The notes under the pieces were generated by a model. That model saw only the letters and a list, made by a program, of their open reading frames with translations, was not told where the DNA came from and ran no database searches. The position numbers and the translations under genes were made by a program. Of a DNA stretch of 64,000 bases, positions 8,965-18,483 are shown in pieces. Location: NCBI GenBank assembly GCA_002382445.1, contig DGAQ01000073.1:87449-151448 (forward strand), in the 5' to 3' direction. This stretch comes from Porticoccaceae bacterium UBA4026. Lineage in GTDB: Bacteria; Pseudomonadota; Gammaproteobacteria; Pseudomonadales; Porticoccaceae. How positions within the stretch are numbered: the first letter of the stretch is position 1; each line of letters opens with the position of its first letter.

Positions 8965-9615
8965 ATGAAAGCAATGAAAACTGCAATATGTGCTGTAACA
9001 ATGATGACTGCTGCTACTGGAATGACCGCTGAAGTATCAGGAAACGTCGCCATTGGATCGGATTATTTTTTCCGCGGATTTGATCAATCACTAGGTGAGG
9101 CGCTCTCTGGTGGATTTGATGTTGCCTTTGATAATGGATTTTATGTTGGTACCTGGGGTTCTTCTGTTGATGATTTCACCTCTACTGGAGGTCTAGAACT
9201 TGATTACTACGCAGGTTACGGTGGTTCAATCTCTGAAAGCCTTAGCTACAACATTGGCTACATGATGTATGGCTACCCAAATGACAGTCAGTGGGATTTT
9301 GAAGAAGTGTACGGCAGTGTTTCTTTTTCTGATGTGACTGTTGGCTTCGCAACCTCTAGTGATTGGTACGGTAGTTCAGGTAACTATGACTATTTCTACG
9401 CCGATTATGGAATGGCCCTGAACGAAGTATTTAGTTTGGGCGTGCATTATGGAGCGACTCGTGCAGATGCGGGTGACTATGAAGATTATTCTCTGTCATT
9501 GAGCACAGAAGCAATAGGCCTTGGTTTTGATTTGAGCTGGATCTCCACCTCTGAGTCAGGCGAAGATTACTATGCTGACAATGAATTTGTTCTGACTGTT
9601 TCGAAGGCGCTTTAA
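8965..9615 (+). CDS. TorF family putative outer-membrane porin
   Basis: A 216-residue beta-barrel protein of the TorF/TIGR02001 family. It has an N-terminal signal peptide (MKAMKTAICAVTMMTAATGMTAEV), the family start SGNVAIGSDYFFRGFDQS, alternating aromatic strands with many Tyr and Asp residues, and a C-terminal VSKAL strand. A GGGAGA ribosome site precedes the ATG. Members are commonly found next to glnK-amtB in gammaproteobacteria, and here the gene is first behind a sigma-54 promoter. A role in moving nitrogen compounds across the outer membrane is inferred from context; no substrate is visible. Confidence 0.88.
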   Translation: MKAMKTAICAVTMMTAATGMTAEVSGNVAIGSDYFFRGFDQSLGEALSGGFDVAFDNGFYVGTWGSSVDDFTSTGGLELDYYAGYGGSISESLSYNIGYMMYGYPNDSQWDFEEVYGSVSFSDVTVGFATSSDWYGSSGNYDYFYADYGMALNEVFSLGVHYGATRADAGDYEDYSLSLSTEAIGLGFDLSWISTSESGEDYYADNEFVLTVSKAL

Positions 9616-9640
9616 ATTTTAGAGAACATTAACCTGTTAA

Positions 9641-10018
<378 letters not shown>

Positions 10019-10032
10019 ACCTGGAGACCCCA

Positions 10033-11274
10033 ATGAACGATATTATTGAAATTAAATACGCACTCGATACTTTTTACTTTTTGATGTCCGGTGTATTGGT
10101 AATGTGGATGGCTGCTGGCTTCACTATGCTTGAAGCTGGTTTGGTGCGTTCTAAAAACACCACTGAAATTCTGACTAAAAACGTGGCGTTGTATGCCATT
10201 GCCTGCTGTATGTATATGCTTATGGGTTACTCCATTATGTACGGGGGAACTACAAACCTATTTATGCCTGATGGCTGGTTTGGGAACACCATCGCGAACG
10301 CCTCAACTGCTGATGTTTTGGTTAGTGATGGAGAGACTTATTACGCGGGCGCTTCAGACTTCTTTTTTCAGGTAGTATTTGTGGCTACTGCTATGTCTAT
10401 TGTTTCTGGTGCGGTTGCTGAGCGCATGAAGCTTTGGGCTTTCCTAGCATTCGCTGTTGTTATGACTGGCTTTATCTATCCAATTCAAGGCGTTTGGTCT
10501 TGGGGCGGCGGCTTCTTGTCAGAAACAGTCGGTTACTCAGACTACGCTGGTTCCGGTATTGTGCATCTGTGTGGTGCCACCGCAGCATTGTCTGGTGTTT
10601 TATTCTTGGGCCCACGTAAGGGCAAGTTTTCTGCAGACGGAAAAGTTAATGCTATTCCTGGCGCCAATATGCCTTTAGCCGCTTTGGGTATGTTTGTGCT
10701 ATGGATGGGATGGTTTGGTTTCAACGGCGGTTCTGAATTGGCCCTGTCTAGTGTTGAGTCATCTAATAACGTTGCTAGCGTGTTTGTTAACACTAACGCT
10801 GCCGCTGCTGGTGGCCTTCTGGCTGCACTGGTTCTGTCCCAATTGCTTTATGGCAAGGCTGACCTGACTATGGCTGTTAACGGTGCACTGGCTGGTCTAG
10901 TAGCAATTACTGCTGACCCGCTTTCTGCAACTGGGGGTATGGCAACTCTTATTGGTGCCATTGGTGGCGTTATTGTTGTGTTGTCTGTTAGATTATTTGA
11001 CAAGATTAAAATTGATGATCCTGTCGGTGCTATTTCGGTCCACGGCGTCGTTGGTATCTGGGGTCTTCTGGCAGTAACTATTAACTCTGATGTCACTATT
11101 ATGGCCCAGTTAACAGGGGCGGCAGTTATCTTCTCCTGGACTTTCGTTACTAGCAGCATCGTTTGGTACATTCTAAAGAAGGTTATGGGTATTCGAGTCT
11201 CAGAAGAAGACGAATTTACTGGGGTTGATATTGCCGAGTGTGGTTTGGAAGCTTATCCTGAGTTTGTTAATTAA
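10033..11274 (+). CDS. amtB: Ammonium transporter AmtB
   Basis: 413-residue Amt/Rh channel with 11 predicted membrane helices, forming inner-membrane trimers for ammonium uptake. The twin pore histidines are visible as His178 (GSGIVHLCGA) and His337 (ISVHGVVGIWG), and Trp157 lies in the VWSWGGG motif. There is no cleavable signal peptide, unlike E. coli AmtB. GGAG sits 8 bases before the ATG. Activity is expected to be gated by the GlnK encoded just upstream. A rho-independent terminator follows the gene. Confidence 0.96.
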   Translation: MNDIIEIKYALDTFYFLMSGVLVMWMAAGFTMLEAGLVRSKNTTEILTKNVALYAIACCMYMLMGYSIMYGGTTNLFMPDGWFGNTIANASTADVLVSDGETYYAGASDFFFQVVFVATAMSIVSGAVAERMKLWAFLAFAVVMTGFIYPIQGVWSWGGGFLSETVGYSDYAGSGIVHLCGATAALSGVLFLGPRKGKFSADGKVNAIPGANMPLAALGMFVLWMGWFGFNGGSELALSSVESSNNVASVFVNTNAAAAGGLLAALVLSQLLYGKADLTMAVNGALAGLVAITADPLSATGGMATLIGAIGGVIVVLSVRLFDKIKIDDPVGAISVHGVVGIWGLLAVTINSDVTIMAQLTGAAVIFSWTFVTSSIVWYILKKVMGIRVSEEDEFTGVDIAECGLEAYPEFVN

Positions 11275-11299
11275 AAAAGGCTGACAATAGTTAATCAAA

Positions 11300-11327
11300 A
11301 ACCGGGGCTATAAGCCTCGGTTTTTTT
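11300..11327 (+). terminator. Rho-independent terminator after amtB
   Basis: AACCGGGGC, loop TATAA, then GCCTCGGTT forms a 9-bp stem with one G-T wobble, followed by a run of seven T that begins within the stem. It closes the torF-glnK-amtB operon and separates it from the second PII gene. Confidence 0.88.
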
Positions 11328-11333
11328 GTGTCA

Positions 11334-11354
11334 ATGAAAAATGAAAAATGAAAA
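11334..11354 (+). repeat. Tandem heptamer ATGAAAA x3
   Basis: Three exact head-to-tail copies of ATGAAAA lie between the amtB terminator and the second PII gene. The unit length places an ATG in each reading frame. No ribosome site precedes them. It is probably a simple slippage repeat in the leader of the next gene. Confidence 0.8.
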
Positions 11355-11446
11355 ATTAGAAATACTCACCTTTTTCGTCATGCATGGATGCAATTTTAGT
11401 AAGAAACAGGTATCTTTGCCATTGATAACAACATGTATGGAAATAG

Positions 11447-11791
<345 letters not shown>

Positions 11792-11823
11792 GTTCTTTTT
11801 TAGGTGTTATTGCAGGTTATATA

Positions 11824-12612
11824 GTGAAAAGTAAACAATTTAAGGTTGTATCCCTACCCAGGCTATTAGTTTTACTGTTATCAATGGTTGTGACTTTGAG
11901 TTCCTACGCTGCCACCAGTGTGGGCGACAAGTCGATTGCCACTACTATTATTGACAAGCTTAGTTCCGGACGTTCTGATTTAGAATATGACGTTCTCGGC
12001 AAGGCGCCCGTTGTTGGGTTTTATGAGGTCCAGGTAAGAGGCGGACCTGTCCTTTACGTATCAGCTGACGGTAATTTTTTCTTTGACGGGAATCTATACC
12101 AGGTCAAGAATGGACAATTTGCGGATGTCCGTAATTTACGTTTGGATGTGGATCGTCGACAAACTTTCGCAACGATGTCTACTGATAGCATGATTGTCTT
12201 CAGACCTGAGGGTAGCACCAAAGCTATTATAAACGTGTTTACCGATGTTGATTGTGGATATTGTAGAAAGTTGCACAAAGAGGTTCCCCAGCTTAATGCC
12301 ATGGGTATCGAAGTAAGATACCTTGCGTACCCACGTAGTGGTATTCCTTCCCTGTCCTATGACAAGATAGCGACGGTTTGGTGCTCAGATGATAGGAATG
12401 ATAGTCTTACGCGCTCAAAGAACGGCAACGATGACGTCATCTCAGTCTGTAATAATAATCCGGTGGCAGAGCACTTTGCCCTCGGCGGAAAACTGGGTGT
12501 CACTGGCACACCGGCAATAGTCTTGATGGATGGTACAATGCTGCCCGGTTATAGAACTGCGGCTGACTTTGCCAAGCTGCTTGGCCTTAAGTCTGAGACT
12601 GAGGGAAGTTAG
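11824..12612 (+). CDS. dsbC: DsbC-like thiol:disulfide interchange protein
   Basis: 262-residue periplasmic disulfide isomerase. A signal peptide (hydrophobic residues 13-28, cleavage near SYAA) is followed by an N-terminal dimerisation domain (about 35-120) and a thioredoxin fold with Cys144-Gly-Tyr-Cys147 and the cis-proline loop GTPA. A further Cys pair (WC... and VC...) matches the structural disulfide of DsbC. The start is GTG. In Pseudomonas dsbC precedes hom and thrC as it does here, possibly reflecting an old cluster. DsbD, its expected reductant, is not in the window. Confidence 0.92.
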   Translation: MKSKQFKVVSLPRLLVLLLSMVVTLSSYAATSVGDKSIATTIIDKLSSGRSDLEYDVLGKAPVVGFYEVQVRGGPVLYVSADGNFFFDGNLYQVKNGQFADVRNLRLDVDRRQTFATMSTDSMIVFRPEGSTKAIINVFTDVDCGYCRKLHKEVPQLNAMGIEVRYLAYPRSGIPSLSYDKIATVWCSDDRNDSLTRSKNGNDDVISVCNNNPVAEHFALGGKLGVTGTPAIVLMDGTMLPGYRTAADFAKLLGLKSETEGS

Positions 12613-12656
12613 TTAAAACTCTTCCAATAATACTGAATAATTTCGTCAATAGTATA

Positions 12657-12687
12657 AAATCATCAACCGTGAAAAAGGTGATTTTTT
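12657..12687 (+). terminator. Terminator- or attenuator-like hairpin between dsbC and hom
   Basis: AAATCATC and GGTGATTT pair with one wobble around a 12-base loop and run into six T. It lies 45 bases after the dsbC stop and 38 bases before the hom GTG. No leader peptide rich in Thr or Ile codons is visible, so simple termination is more likely than amino-acid attenuation. The stem is A/T-rich and of modest strength. Confidence 0.45.
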
Positions 12688-12724
12688 CGCGTGTTTGATT
12701 TAGTCAATATTCTGAGGGGTTAAG

Positions 12725-14035
12725 GTGAGAGTCGTAAATATAGGTTTGTGTGGTTTAGGCACCGTCGGATCGGGTGTGTTTAATGTGCTAGCCCGAAATT
12801 CGAGTCATATTAATGCCCGTGCAAACTGTCAAATTAGGGTGGCCCAAGTCGGATGTCGTCGCGATAATTCCAGCTGTGATCTGACGGGGGTGGATGTCAC
12901 TCGAGATATTTTTGATGTTACCAACAATCCTGACATTGATGTAGTGGTCGAGCTAATTGGAGGCACTACCGTCGCTTTTGACCTCGTTATGACGGCGCTC
13001 AAGAATGGCAAACACGTTATCACAGCCAACAAAGCTCTAATTGCTGAACATGGAATGGCTATTTTTTCTGAAGCGCAATCTCGGGGTCTAATGGTTGCAT
13101 ATGAAGCAGCAGTCGCTGGTGGAATTCCCATCGTGAAGGCTTTACGTGAAGGCCTGTCTGCAAATCGTATTACTTGGTTGGCCGGTGTCATCAACGGGAC
13201 TACTAACTTCATTCTGTCGGAAATGGATAGCAAGGGCCGAGAATTTTCTGACGTATTATCTGAAGCCCAAGAGAAAGGTTATGCAGAGGCTGACCCCACT
13301 TTTGACGTCGAGGGTATCGACGCAGCCCACAAGCTTGTAATTTTGGCGTCAATTGCGTTTGGTATTCCGTTGTCTTTGGATGGCATTTTCACCGAGGGTA
13401 TTACTCGGTTAGAGCCTCAGGATATCGCCTATGCGAGGGAGTTGGGTTACTCGATTAAACATTTAGGTATGGCTCGTCAGACAGAGGCTGGCGTCGAACT
13501 CCGAGTGCACCCCACACTAGTGCCAGAGAAATCTCTGATCGCAGGTGTAAACGGCGTATCAAATGCGGTGATGGTAAATGCTGATGCGGTAGGTACAACA
13601 CTATTTTACGGGCCTGGAGCTGGTGCAGAGCCGACAGCCTCTTCTGTAATAGCTGATGTCGTTGATGTAGCACGACAGATGAATTCCAATTCTGATTCTT
13701 GGGTTCCTGCTCTTGGTCGAAGCTCCAGTCAGCTTAAAGAACAAACGTTATTGAATATTCAGGATGTCGAAACAGGTTTCTATATACGATTCTCGGCATT
13801 GGACCAGCCAGGCGTGCTATCCAATGTCACCAAAATAATGGGAGATGCAGGGATTAGCATTGAGGCTATTATTCAGCGCGAGCAGCCTGCTGGAGAACGT
13901 TACGTCAATGTCATTATTCTGACCAACGTGACTAAGGAAAAATATTTAGACGAGGCCGTTGAGCGCATCGAACTGCTAGAAACGGTTCGAGGGCAGGTCA
14001 ATTTCATTCGTGTTGAATATTTGGACCAGCTCTAA
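12725..14035 (+). CDS. hom: Homoserine dehydrogenase
   Basis: NAD(P)H-dependent reduction of aspartate semialdehyde to homoserine, the branch point to threonine and methionine. The 436-residue monofunctional form has the N-terminal nucleotide fold (GLCGLGTVGSG), the catalytic domain (GGIPIVKALREGLSANRI, then GVINGTTNFIL) and a C-terminal ACT domain (FYIRFSALDQPGVLSNV) for threonine feedback. The GTG start is supported by GAGGGG 9 bases upstream. thrC follows after 56 bases. Confidence 0.96.
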   Translation: MRVVNIGLCGLGTVGSGVFNVLARNSSHINARANCQIRVAQVGCRRDNSSCDLTGVDVTRDIFDVTNNPDIDVVVELIGGTTVAFDLVMTALKNGKHVITANKALIAEHGMAIFSEAQSRGLMVAYEAAVAGGIPIVKALREGLSANRITWLAGVINGTTNFILSEMDSKGREFSDVLSEAQEKGYAEADPTFDVEGIDAAHKLVILASIAFGIPLSLDGIFTEGITRLEPQDIAYARELGYSIKHLGMARQTEAGVELRVHPTLVPEKSLIAGVNGVSNAVMVNADAVGTTLFYGPGAGAEPTASSVIADVVDVARQMNSNSDSWVPALGRSSSQLKEQTLLNIQDVETGFYIRFSALDQPGVLSNVTKIMGDAGISIEAIIQREQPAGERYVNVIILTNVTKEKYLDEAVERIELLETVRGQVNFIRVEYLDQL

Positions 14036-14091
14036 CAACCGATCAAGAATTAAAATCAATAGCTGCTAATCGCAACCAGGATCACAGTTCA

Positions 14092-15489
14092 ATGAAATAC
14101 ATCAGTACCCGTGGTGGTGTAGCACCAAAGAGTTTTGAAGAGGTCATATTAACTGGGTTAGCGCCTGACGGCGGGCTATTTGTACCTGACCAACTTCCGC
14201 AGTTTAGTCATAGTGAAATTAGCTCTTGGAAGAATCTTAGTTATCAAGAACTGGCTCTGCAGGTCATGAGCCCTTTTGTTGATGACGAGATTCCTCAATC
14301 TGATCTGAAGCAACTTATTGAAAAATCCTATTCCACCTTTAGGCATAGTGAAATTGCACCTTTAGTGAAGACCGGTGAAAACGAATGGATTCTCGAACTT
14401 TTTCATGGGCCAACATTGGCGTTTAAAGATTTTGCACTACAGTTTTTGGGCAACCTACTTGACTACACTCTAGAGAAGCGACAGCAAAAAGTGGTTATTA
14501 TGGGAGCCACTTCGGGAGATACTGGCTCTGCTGCGATAGAGGGCTGTCGCCGTTGTAACAACATCGATATTTTCATTCTCCACCCTTATCAACGAGTATC
14601 GGATGTTCAGCGACGTCAAATGACCACCGTTCAGGCCGATAATATTCACAATATCGCCCTGCATGGAAATTTTGACGATTGCCAAAATATGGTGAAAGCG
14701 AGCTTCGCTGATCAATCATTTTTGCCCGATGGCCGTCAGCTTGTGGCGGTTAATTCTATTAATTGGGCGCGAATTATGGCCCAAATTGTTTATTATTTTT
14801 GGGCGTCACTGCGGCTGGGAGGTCCGGATCAAGCGATATCGTTTTCGGTGCCAACAGGTAATTTTGGTGATATTTTTGCGGGTTATCTAGCCTTTAAAAT
14901 GGGCTTGCCAATCAAGCAGTTAGTGATAGCCACTAACCAAAACGACATTTTACATCGCTGTATTAGCAAAAATGACCATACTACACGTGCACTTGAAAAA
15001 ACCTTGGCCCCAAGCATGGATATTATGATTTCAAGTAATTTCGAGCGATTATTATTTGATCTCTACGATAAGGACGGCAAAGCTATAGCGGATTTGATGA
15101 CAGATGCAAAGGCTGGTCATATGCGCCTCAGTGAAACAGTACTAACCAAAGCACGCCAACTCTTTTCTAGTTATCGTTGCGATGACAAAGGAATGGTTGA
15201 CTTGATTCGCGATACTTACCGAGATCATGATTACCTTCTTGACCCACATACAGCTATAGGCTTGGCCGCCGCAAGAGAGTGCCGCGCGGATCTTCAAACG
15301 CCTATGGTGACTCTGGCAACAGCCCATCCCGCTAAGTTTCCTGATGCTGTAAAGCAGGCCGGCTATCCTAGTGATCCCGAATTGCCCCCTCATATGGCAA
15401 ATCTATTCGAACGGGAAGAGCGGTTTACGATATTGGACAACGACCAATCTACTGTACAGAGTTTTATATCTGATAATATTACTGCGTAG
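14092..15489 (+). CDS. thrC: Threonine synthase
   Basis: PLP-dependent enzyme converting O-phosphohomoserine to threonine. The 465-residue length and the GPTLAFKDFALQFLG motif (Schiff-base Lys) mark the long gammaproteobacterial/fungal type. GATSGDTGSAAIEG is the phosphate-binding loop. It forms a pathway pair with hom directly upstream. thrB is not adjacent, as in Pseudomonas, where the homoserine kinase gene lies elsewhere. Confidence 0.96.
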   Translation: MKYISTRGGVAPKSFEEVILTGLAPDGGLFVPDQLPQFSHSEISSWKNLSYQELALQVMSPFVDDEIPQSDLKQLIEKSYSTFRHSEIAPLVKTGENEWILELFHGPTLAFKDFALQFLGNLLDYTLEKRQQKVVIMGATSGDTGSAAIEGCRRCNNIDIFILHPYQRVSDVQRRQMTTVQADNIHNIALHGNFDDCQNMVKASFADQSFLPDGRQLVAVNSINWARIMAQIVYYFWASLRLGGPDQAISFSVPTGNFGDIFAGYLAFKMGLPIKQLVIATNQNDILHRCISKNDHTTRALEKTLAPSMDIMISSNFERLLFDLYDKDGKAIADLMTDAKAGHMRLSETVLTKARQLFSSYRCDDKGMVDLIRDTYRDHDYLLDPHTAIGLAAARECRADLQTPMVTLATAHPAKFPDAVKQAGYPSDPELPPHMANLFEREERFTILDNDQSTVQSFISDNITA

Positions 15490-15551
15490 AAACCGTAATG
15501 ATAGGGAATACGTAAGAATAGCAGACCAGTGGAAACTATCGAGACGCCTTT

Positions 15552-15737
15552 ATGAGTGACGAAAATAAATTATCTAAAGAAGATCAAGAGCGAGTTAATA
15601 AATACCTGAATAGCGGGTTCAATACGATTGAACGTAAACCTTTTAATGGGTGGCGACTACTCGGTACAATTTGGATTGTCGTGGCGGCTTTGGGTTGGGT
15701 TAGTTGGTATATTGGTAAAGACGCCGGATACCTGTAG
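15552..15737 (+). CDS. DUF3094 family small membrane protein
   Basis: A 61-residue protein with a charged N-terminal half (MSDENKLSKEDQERVNKYLN) and one predicted C-terminal membrane helix (WRLLGTIWIVVAALGWVSWYIG). It matches what I remember of DUF3094 proteins of Pseudomonas and relatives. Function is unknown. It sits 62 bases after thrC and 38 bases before the hydrolase gene, in the same direction. Confidence 0.8.
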   Translation: MSDENKLSKEDQERVNKYLNSGFNTIERKPFNGWRLLGTIWIVVAALGWVSWYIGKDAGYL

Positions 15738-15775
15738 ATTTTGATGTTGTAAGCTTACTTTTTGGGAGATTCTTA

Positions 15776-16729
15776 ATGTATGCCGAACCAATGCCAACGG
15801 CCACTATGATCAGTACCAATGGCGTTGAGCTAGAGGTTTTCCAAGCCGGACAGGGCGGTATTCCAATTGTGTTGTGTCATGGTTGGCCAGAGTTGGCATA
15901 CAGTTGGCGCTATCAAATTCCTGCCTTAGTCAGAGCTGGTTACCACTGTATTGTGCCTAATCAGAGAGGCTACGGCCGTTCCAGTAGGCCCACTGCAGTA
16001 AATACCTATGATATCCATCATTTAACTGACGACCAAAATGGGCTTCTAGATGCTTTGGGTATCGACAAGGCTATCTATGTTGGACATGACTGGGGTGCCA
16101 TTATGTTATGGCAGCATGCGTTGCTAAATCCTGATCGTGTGATTGGTTTGGCCAATATGTCAGTACCTTTTAAGGCGCGCGAGCCTTCAGAGCCCGTGGC
16201 TTTTTGGGAGAAGGTGCTGGGCGAAGATTTTTATCTGGTCCATTTTAATCGCTATCCCGAGGTGGCGGCACGTTCATTTGAAACCAACCCGAAAAGGGTT
16301 TTAACCAATCTCTATCGAACTAAGCATTGGTTAGATGATGGATTACCTCAACCTGATGGCTACTCGATTGTTCGGTCTGCAGAAATTGACAATCAGCGCG
16401 GGGAGTTAATGCTTAGCGAAGAAGACTTAATGGTCTTCGTGGAAGCTTTTAAGCATAGTGGATTTGTCGCGCCATGTAATTGGTATAGAAATTTTACACG
16501 TAATTGGGAAACTATGGGGCATGTTAAGCAGGTTATAGAGCTACCATGTCTTATGATCTATGGTGAGCATGACATGGTGCCAAAAGTTGATATGACCGAT
16601 ACCGTGCTAGATTTAGAGGTTAAAACCTTGAAATGTGGCCATTGGATTCAGCAAGAGGAGCCAGAGCAAACTAATCAAATTCTGCTGGATTGGCTACAGC
16701 GCAAAACGCATCCACTTTTGAGTTTGTAA
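15776..16729 (+). CDS. Alpha/beta hydrolase, epoxide hydrolase-like
   Basis: 317-residue alpha/beta-hydrolase. The oxyanion segment HGWPE, the QRGYGRSSRP loop, the nucleophile Asp in VGHDWGA (rather than Ser) and the late catalytic His in CGHWIQQE are the signature of epoxide hydrolases and related haloalkane dehalogenases. There is no signal peptide. An epoxide substrate is likely, but its identity cannot be read from sequence. recJ begins one base after its stop codon, so the two genes are probably co-transcribed. Confidence 0.87.
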   Translation: MYAEPMPTATMISTNGVELEVFQAGQGGIPIVLCHGWPELAYSWRYQIPALVRAGYHCIVPNQRGYGRSSRPTAVNTYDIHHLTDDQNGLLDALGIDKAIYVGHDWGAIMLWQHALLNPDRVIGLANMSVPFKAREPSEPVAFWEKVLGEDFYLVHFNRYPEVAARSFETNPKRVLTNLYRTKHWLDDGLPQPDGYSIVRSAEIDNQRGELMLSEEDLMVFVEAFKHSGFVAPCNWYRNFTRNWETMGHVKQVIELPCLMIYGEHDMVPKVDMTDTVLDLEVKTLKCGHWIQQEEPEQTNQILLDWLQRKTHPLLSL

Positions 16730-16730
16730 A

Positions 16731-18461
16731 ATGCAAATTCAAAGCCGATCCTATGACTTAAATAGCTGTGATTTCCCTGAGCAGATAGATCCACTTTTAC
16801 AGCGAGTTTATGCCGCTAGAGGTGCGAAAAACCAATTAGGCTTGGATCGTCACCTTTCATCTCTTCCCTCACCTCAATTAATGCTCGGTATGCCGGCTGC
16901 GGTAAAGCGTCTTATAGACGCCCTACATGACAATGAGCATATAGTGATCGTGGGTGATTTTGATGCCGATGGAGCGACTAGTTCAGCATTAATGGTGCTC
17001 GCCTTAACCGCAATGGGTTTTAAAAAGGTGAGGTTTTTGGTACCGAATAGATTTGATTATGGTTATGGTTTAACGCCAGAAATTGTCGATTTAGCCGCGC
17101 AGAATAAGCCCCAATTAATAATTACTGTCGACAATGGTATATCCAGTGTTGAGGGCGTGGCGCACGCTCTCACTCTTGGTATAGAAGTCATTATTACTGA
17201 CCATCACTTACCGGGAAGGGTGCTACCCAATGCAGTGGCTATTGTTAACCCCAATCAACCTCGATGTGAATTTCCAACTAAAAATCTTGCTGGTGTTGGT
17301 GTAGCTTTTTACCTATTAAGTGCCTTGCGTGTTGAGCTTCGACATCAGAATTGGTTTGTAGAGCACAATCTCATCGAGCCCAAAATGGCCGCATGGCTTG
17401 ACTTGGTAGCCTTGGGCACCGTCGCTGATGTCGTACCCTTAGATCAGGTTAATAGAGTCTTGGTTTACCAAGGTTTGTTGCGTATTCGTGCAGGTCAATC
17501 CCGTCCAGGTATTCAGGCTCTGTTGCGAATTGCAGGAAAGAATCCTCATCGTTTAGCCTCTGCAGATCTGGGCTTTGCTATTGGCCCACGCCTAAATGCC
17601 GCCGGGCGGCTAGACGACATTTCATTAGGTATTCAATGCCTGCTGACGGATGACCATCAACTGGCGATGCAAACTGCCCAAGAGTTGGACCAACTCAATA
17701 AAGATCGTCGATCAATTGAACAAAGTATGCAGCGAGAAGCTATGGTTGAGATGGATAAACTGTCATTTGGTTCAGATGAGGTTCTCCCTGCCGTTTTATG
17801 TCTTTTTCATCCCGATTGGCACCAGGGTGTGGTGGGGTTGTTGGCATCTCGGTTAAAGGAAAAATATCATCGTCCAGTGGTGGCTTTCGCGCGCGGCGAT
17901 GAAGGTATCTTAAAGGGTTCGTCTCGATCGATCCCAGGATTGCATATCCGTGATGCTCTAGACGCTGTGGCCACTCGCTACCCGGGCTTGATAGACAAGT
18001 TCGGTGGTCATGCCATGGCAGCGGGGTTGAGTTTGTCGGAGAATAAATTTGAACAGTTTTCTGAGGCCTTGCAAAAGTATGTTGAAGAATCGCTTAGCGA
18101 GGATGATTTAGCCGCTACACTAATCACAGATGGGAGCCTTGAATCTAATCAATTAACGATGCACACTGCCGAGCTTTTACGAGAGGCAGGCCCTTGGGGT
18201 CAGCAATTCTCAGAGCCATGTTTTGATGGAAATTTCCAACTAAAACAGCAGCGCATCGTCGGCGAGAATCACCTCAAGTTAGTGCTATCTCATGAAGCGG
18301 CACCGGAGATGAATATTGATGCGATTTATTTCAATATAGATACTGATGTATGGCCGAACAACCAGGCTCAACGAGTCAGATGCGTTTATCGTTTGGATAT
18401 TAATGAGTATCGAGGTCAAGAAAAATTACAGTTCTTGATTCAATATATGGAAGTCATTTAA
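16731..18461 (+). CDS. recJ: Single-stranded-DNA-specific exonuclease RecJ
   Basis: 5'-3' ssDNA exonuclease of the DHH superfamily acting in RecF-pathway recombination and mismatch repair. The 576 residues include the motif GDFDADGATSS, the DHH triad in IITDHHLPG, and the C-terminal DHHA1 motif GGHAMAAGLSL, followed by the OB-fold tail. Length matches E. coli RecJ (577). It is preceded by the hydrolase gene with a one-base gap. Confidence 0.96.
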   Translation: MQIQSRSYDLNSCDFPEQIDPLLQRVYAARGAKNQLGLDRHLSSLPSPQLMLGMPAAVKRLIDALHDNEHIVIVGDFDADGATSSALMVLALTAMGFKKVRFLVPNRFDYGYGLTPEIVDLAAQNKPQLIITVDNGISSVEGVAHALTLGIEVIITDHHLPGRVLPNAVAIVNPNQPRCEFPTKNLAGVGVAFYLLSALRVELRHQNWFVEHNLIEPKMAAWLDLVALGTVADVVPLDQVNRVLVYQGLLRIRAGQSRPGIQALLRIAGKNPHRLASADLGFAIGPRLNAAGRLDDISLGIQCLLTDDHQLAMQTAQELDQLNKDRRSIEQSMQREAMVEMDKLSFGSDEVLPAVLCLFHPDWHQGVVGLLASRLKEKYHRPVVAFARGDEGILKGSSRSIPGLHIRDALDAVATRYPGLIDKFGGHAMAAGLSLSENKFEQFSEALQKYVEESLSEDDLAATLITDGSLESNQLTMHTAELLREAGPWGQQFSEPCFDGNFQLKQQRIVGENHLKLVLSHEAAPEMNIDAIYFNIDTDVWPNNQAQRVRCVYRLDINEYRGQEKLQFLIQYMEVI

Positions 18462-18483
18462 TAACTATAATAAGACAATAATT

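Noticed and set aside
10542..11171. Antisense open frames within amtB
   Set aside because: They mirror the codon pattern of amtB, lack ribosome sites and show low-complexity composition typical of shadow frames.
12613..12724. Threonine-operon style attenuator before hom
   Set aside because: A hairpin with T-run exists, but no leader peptide with repeated Thr or Ile codons is present.
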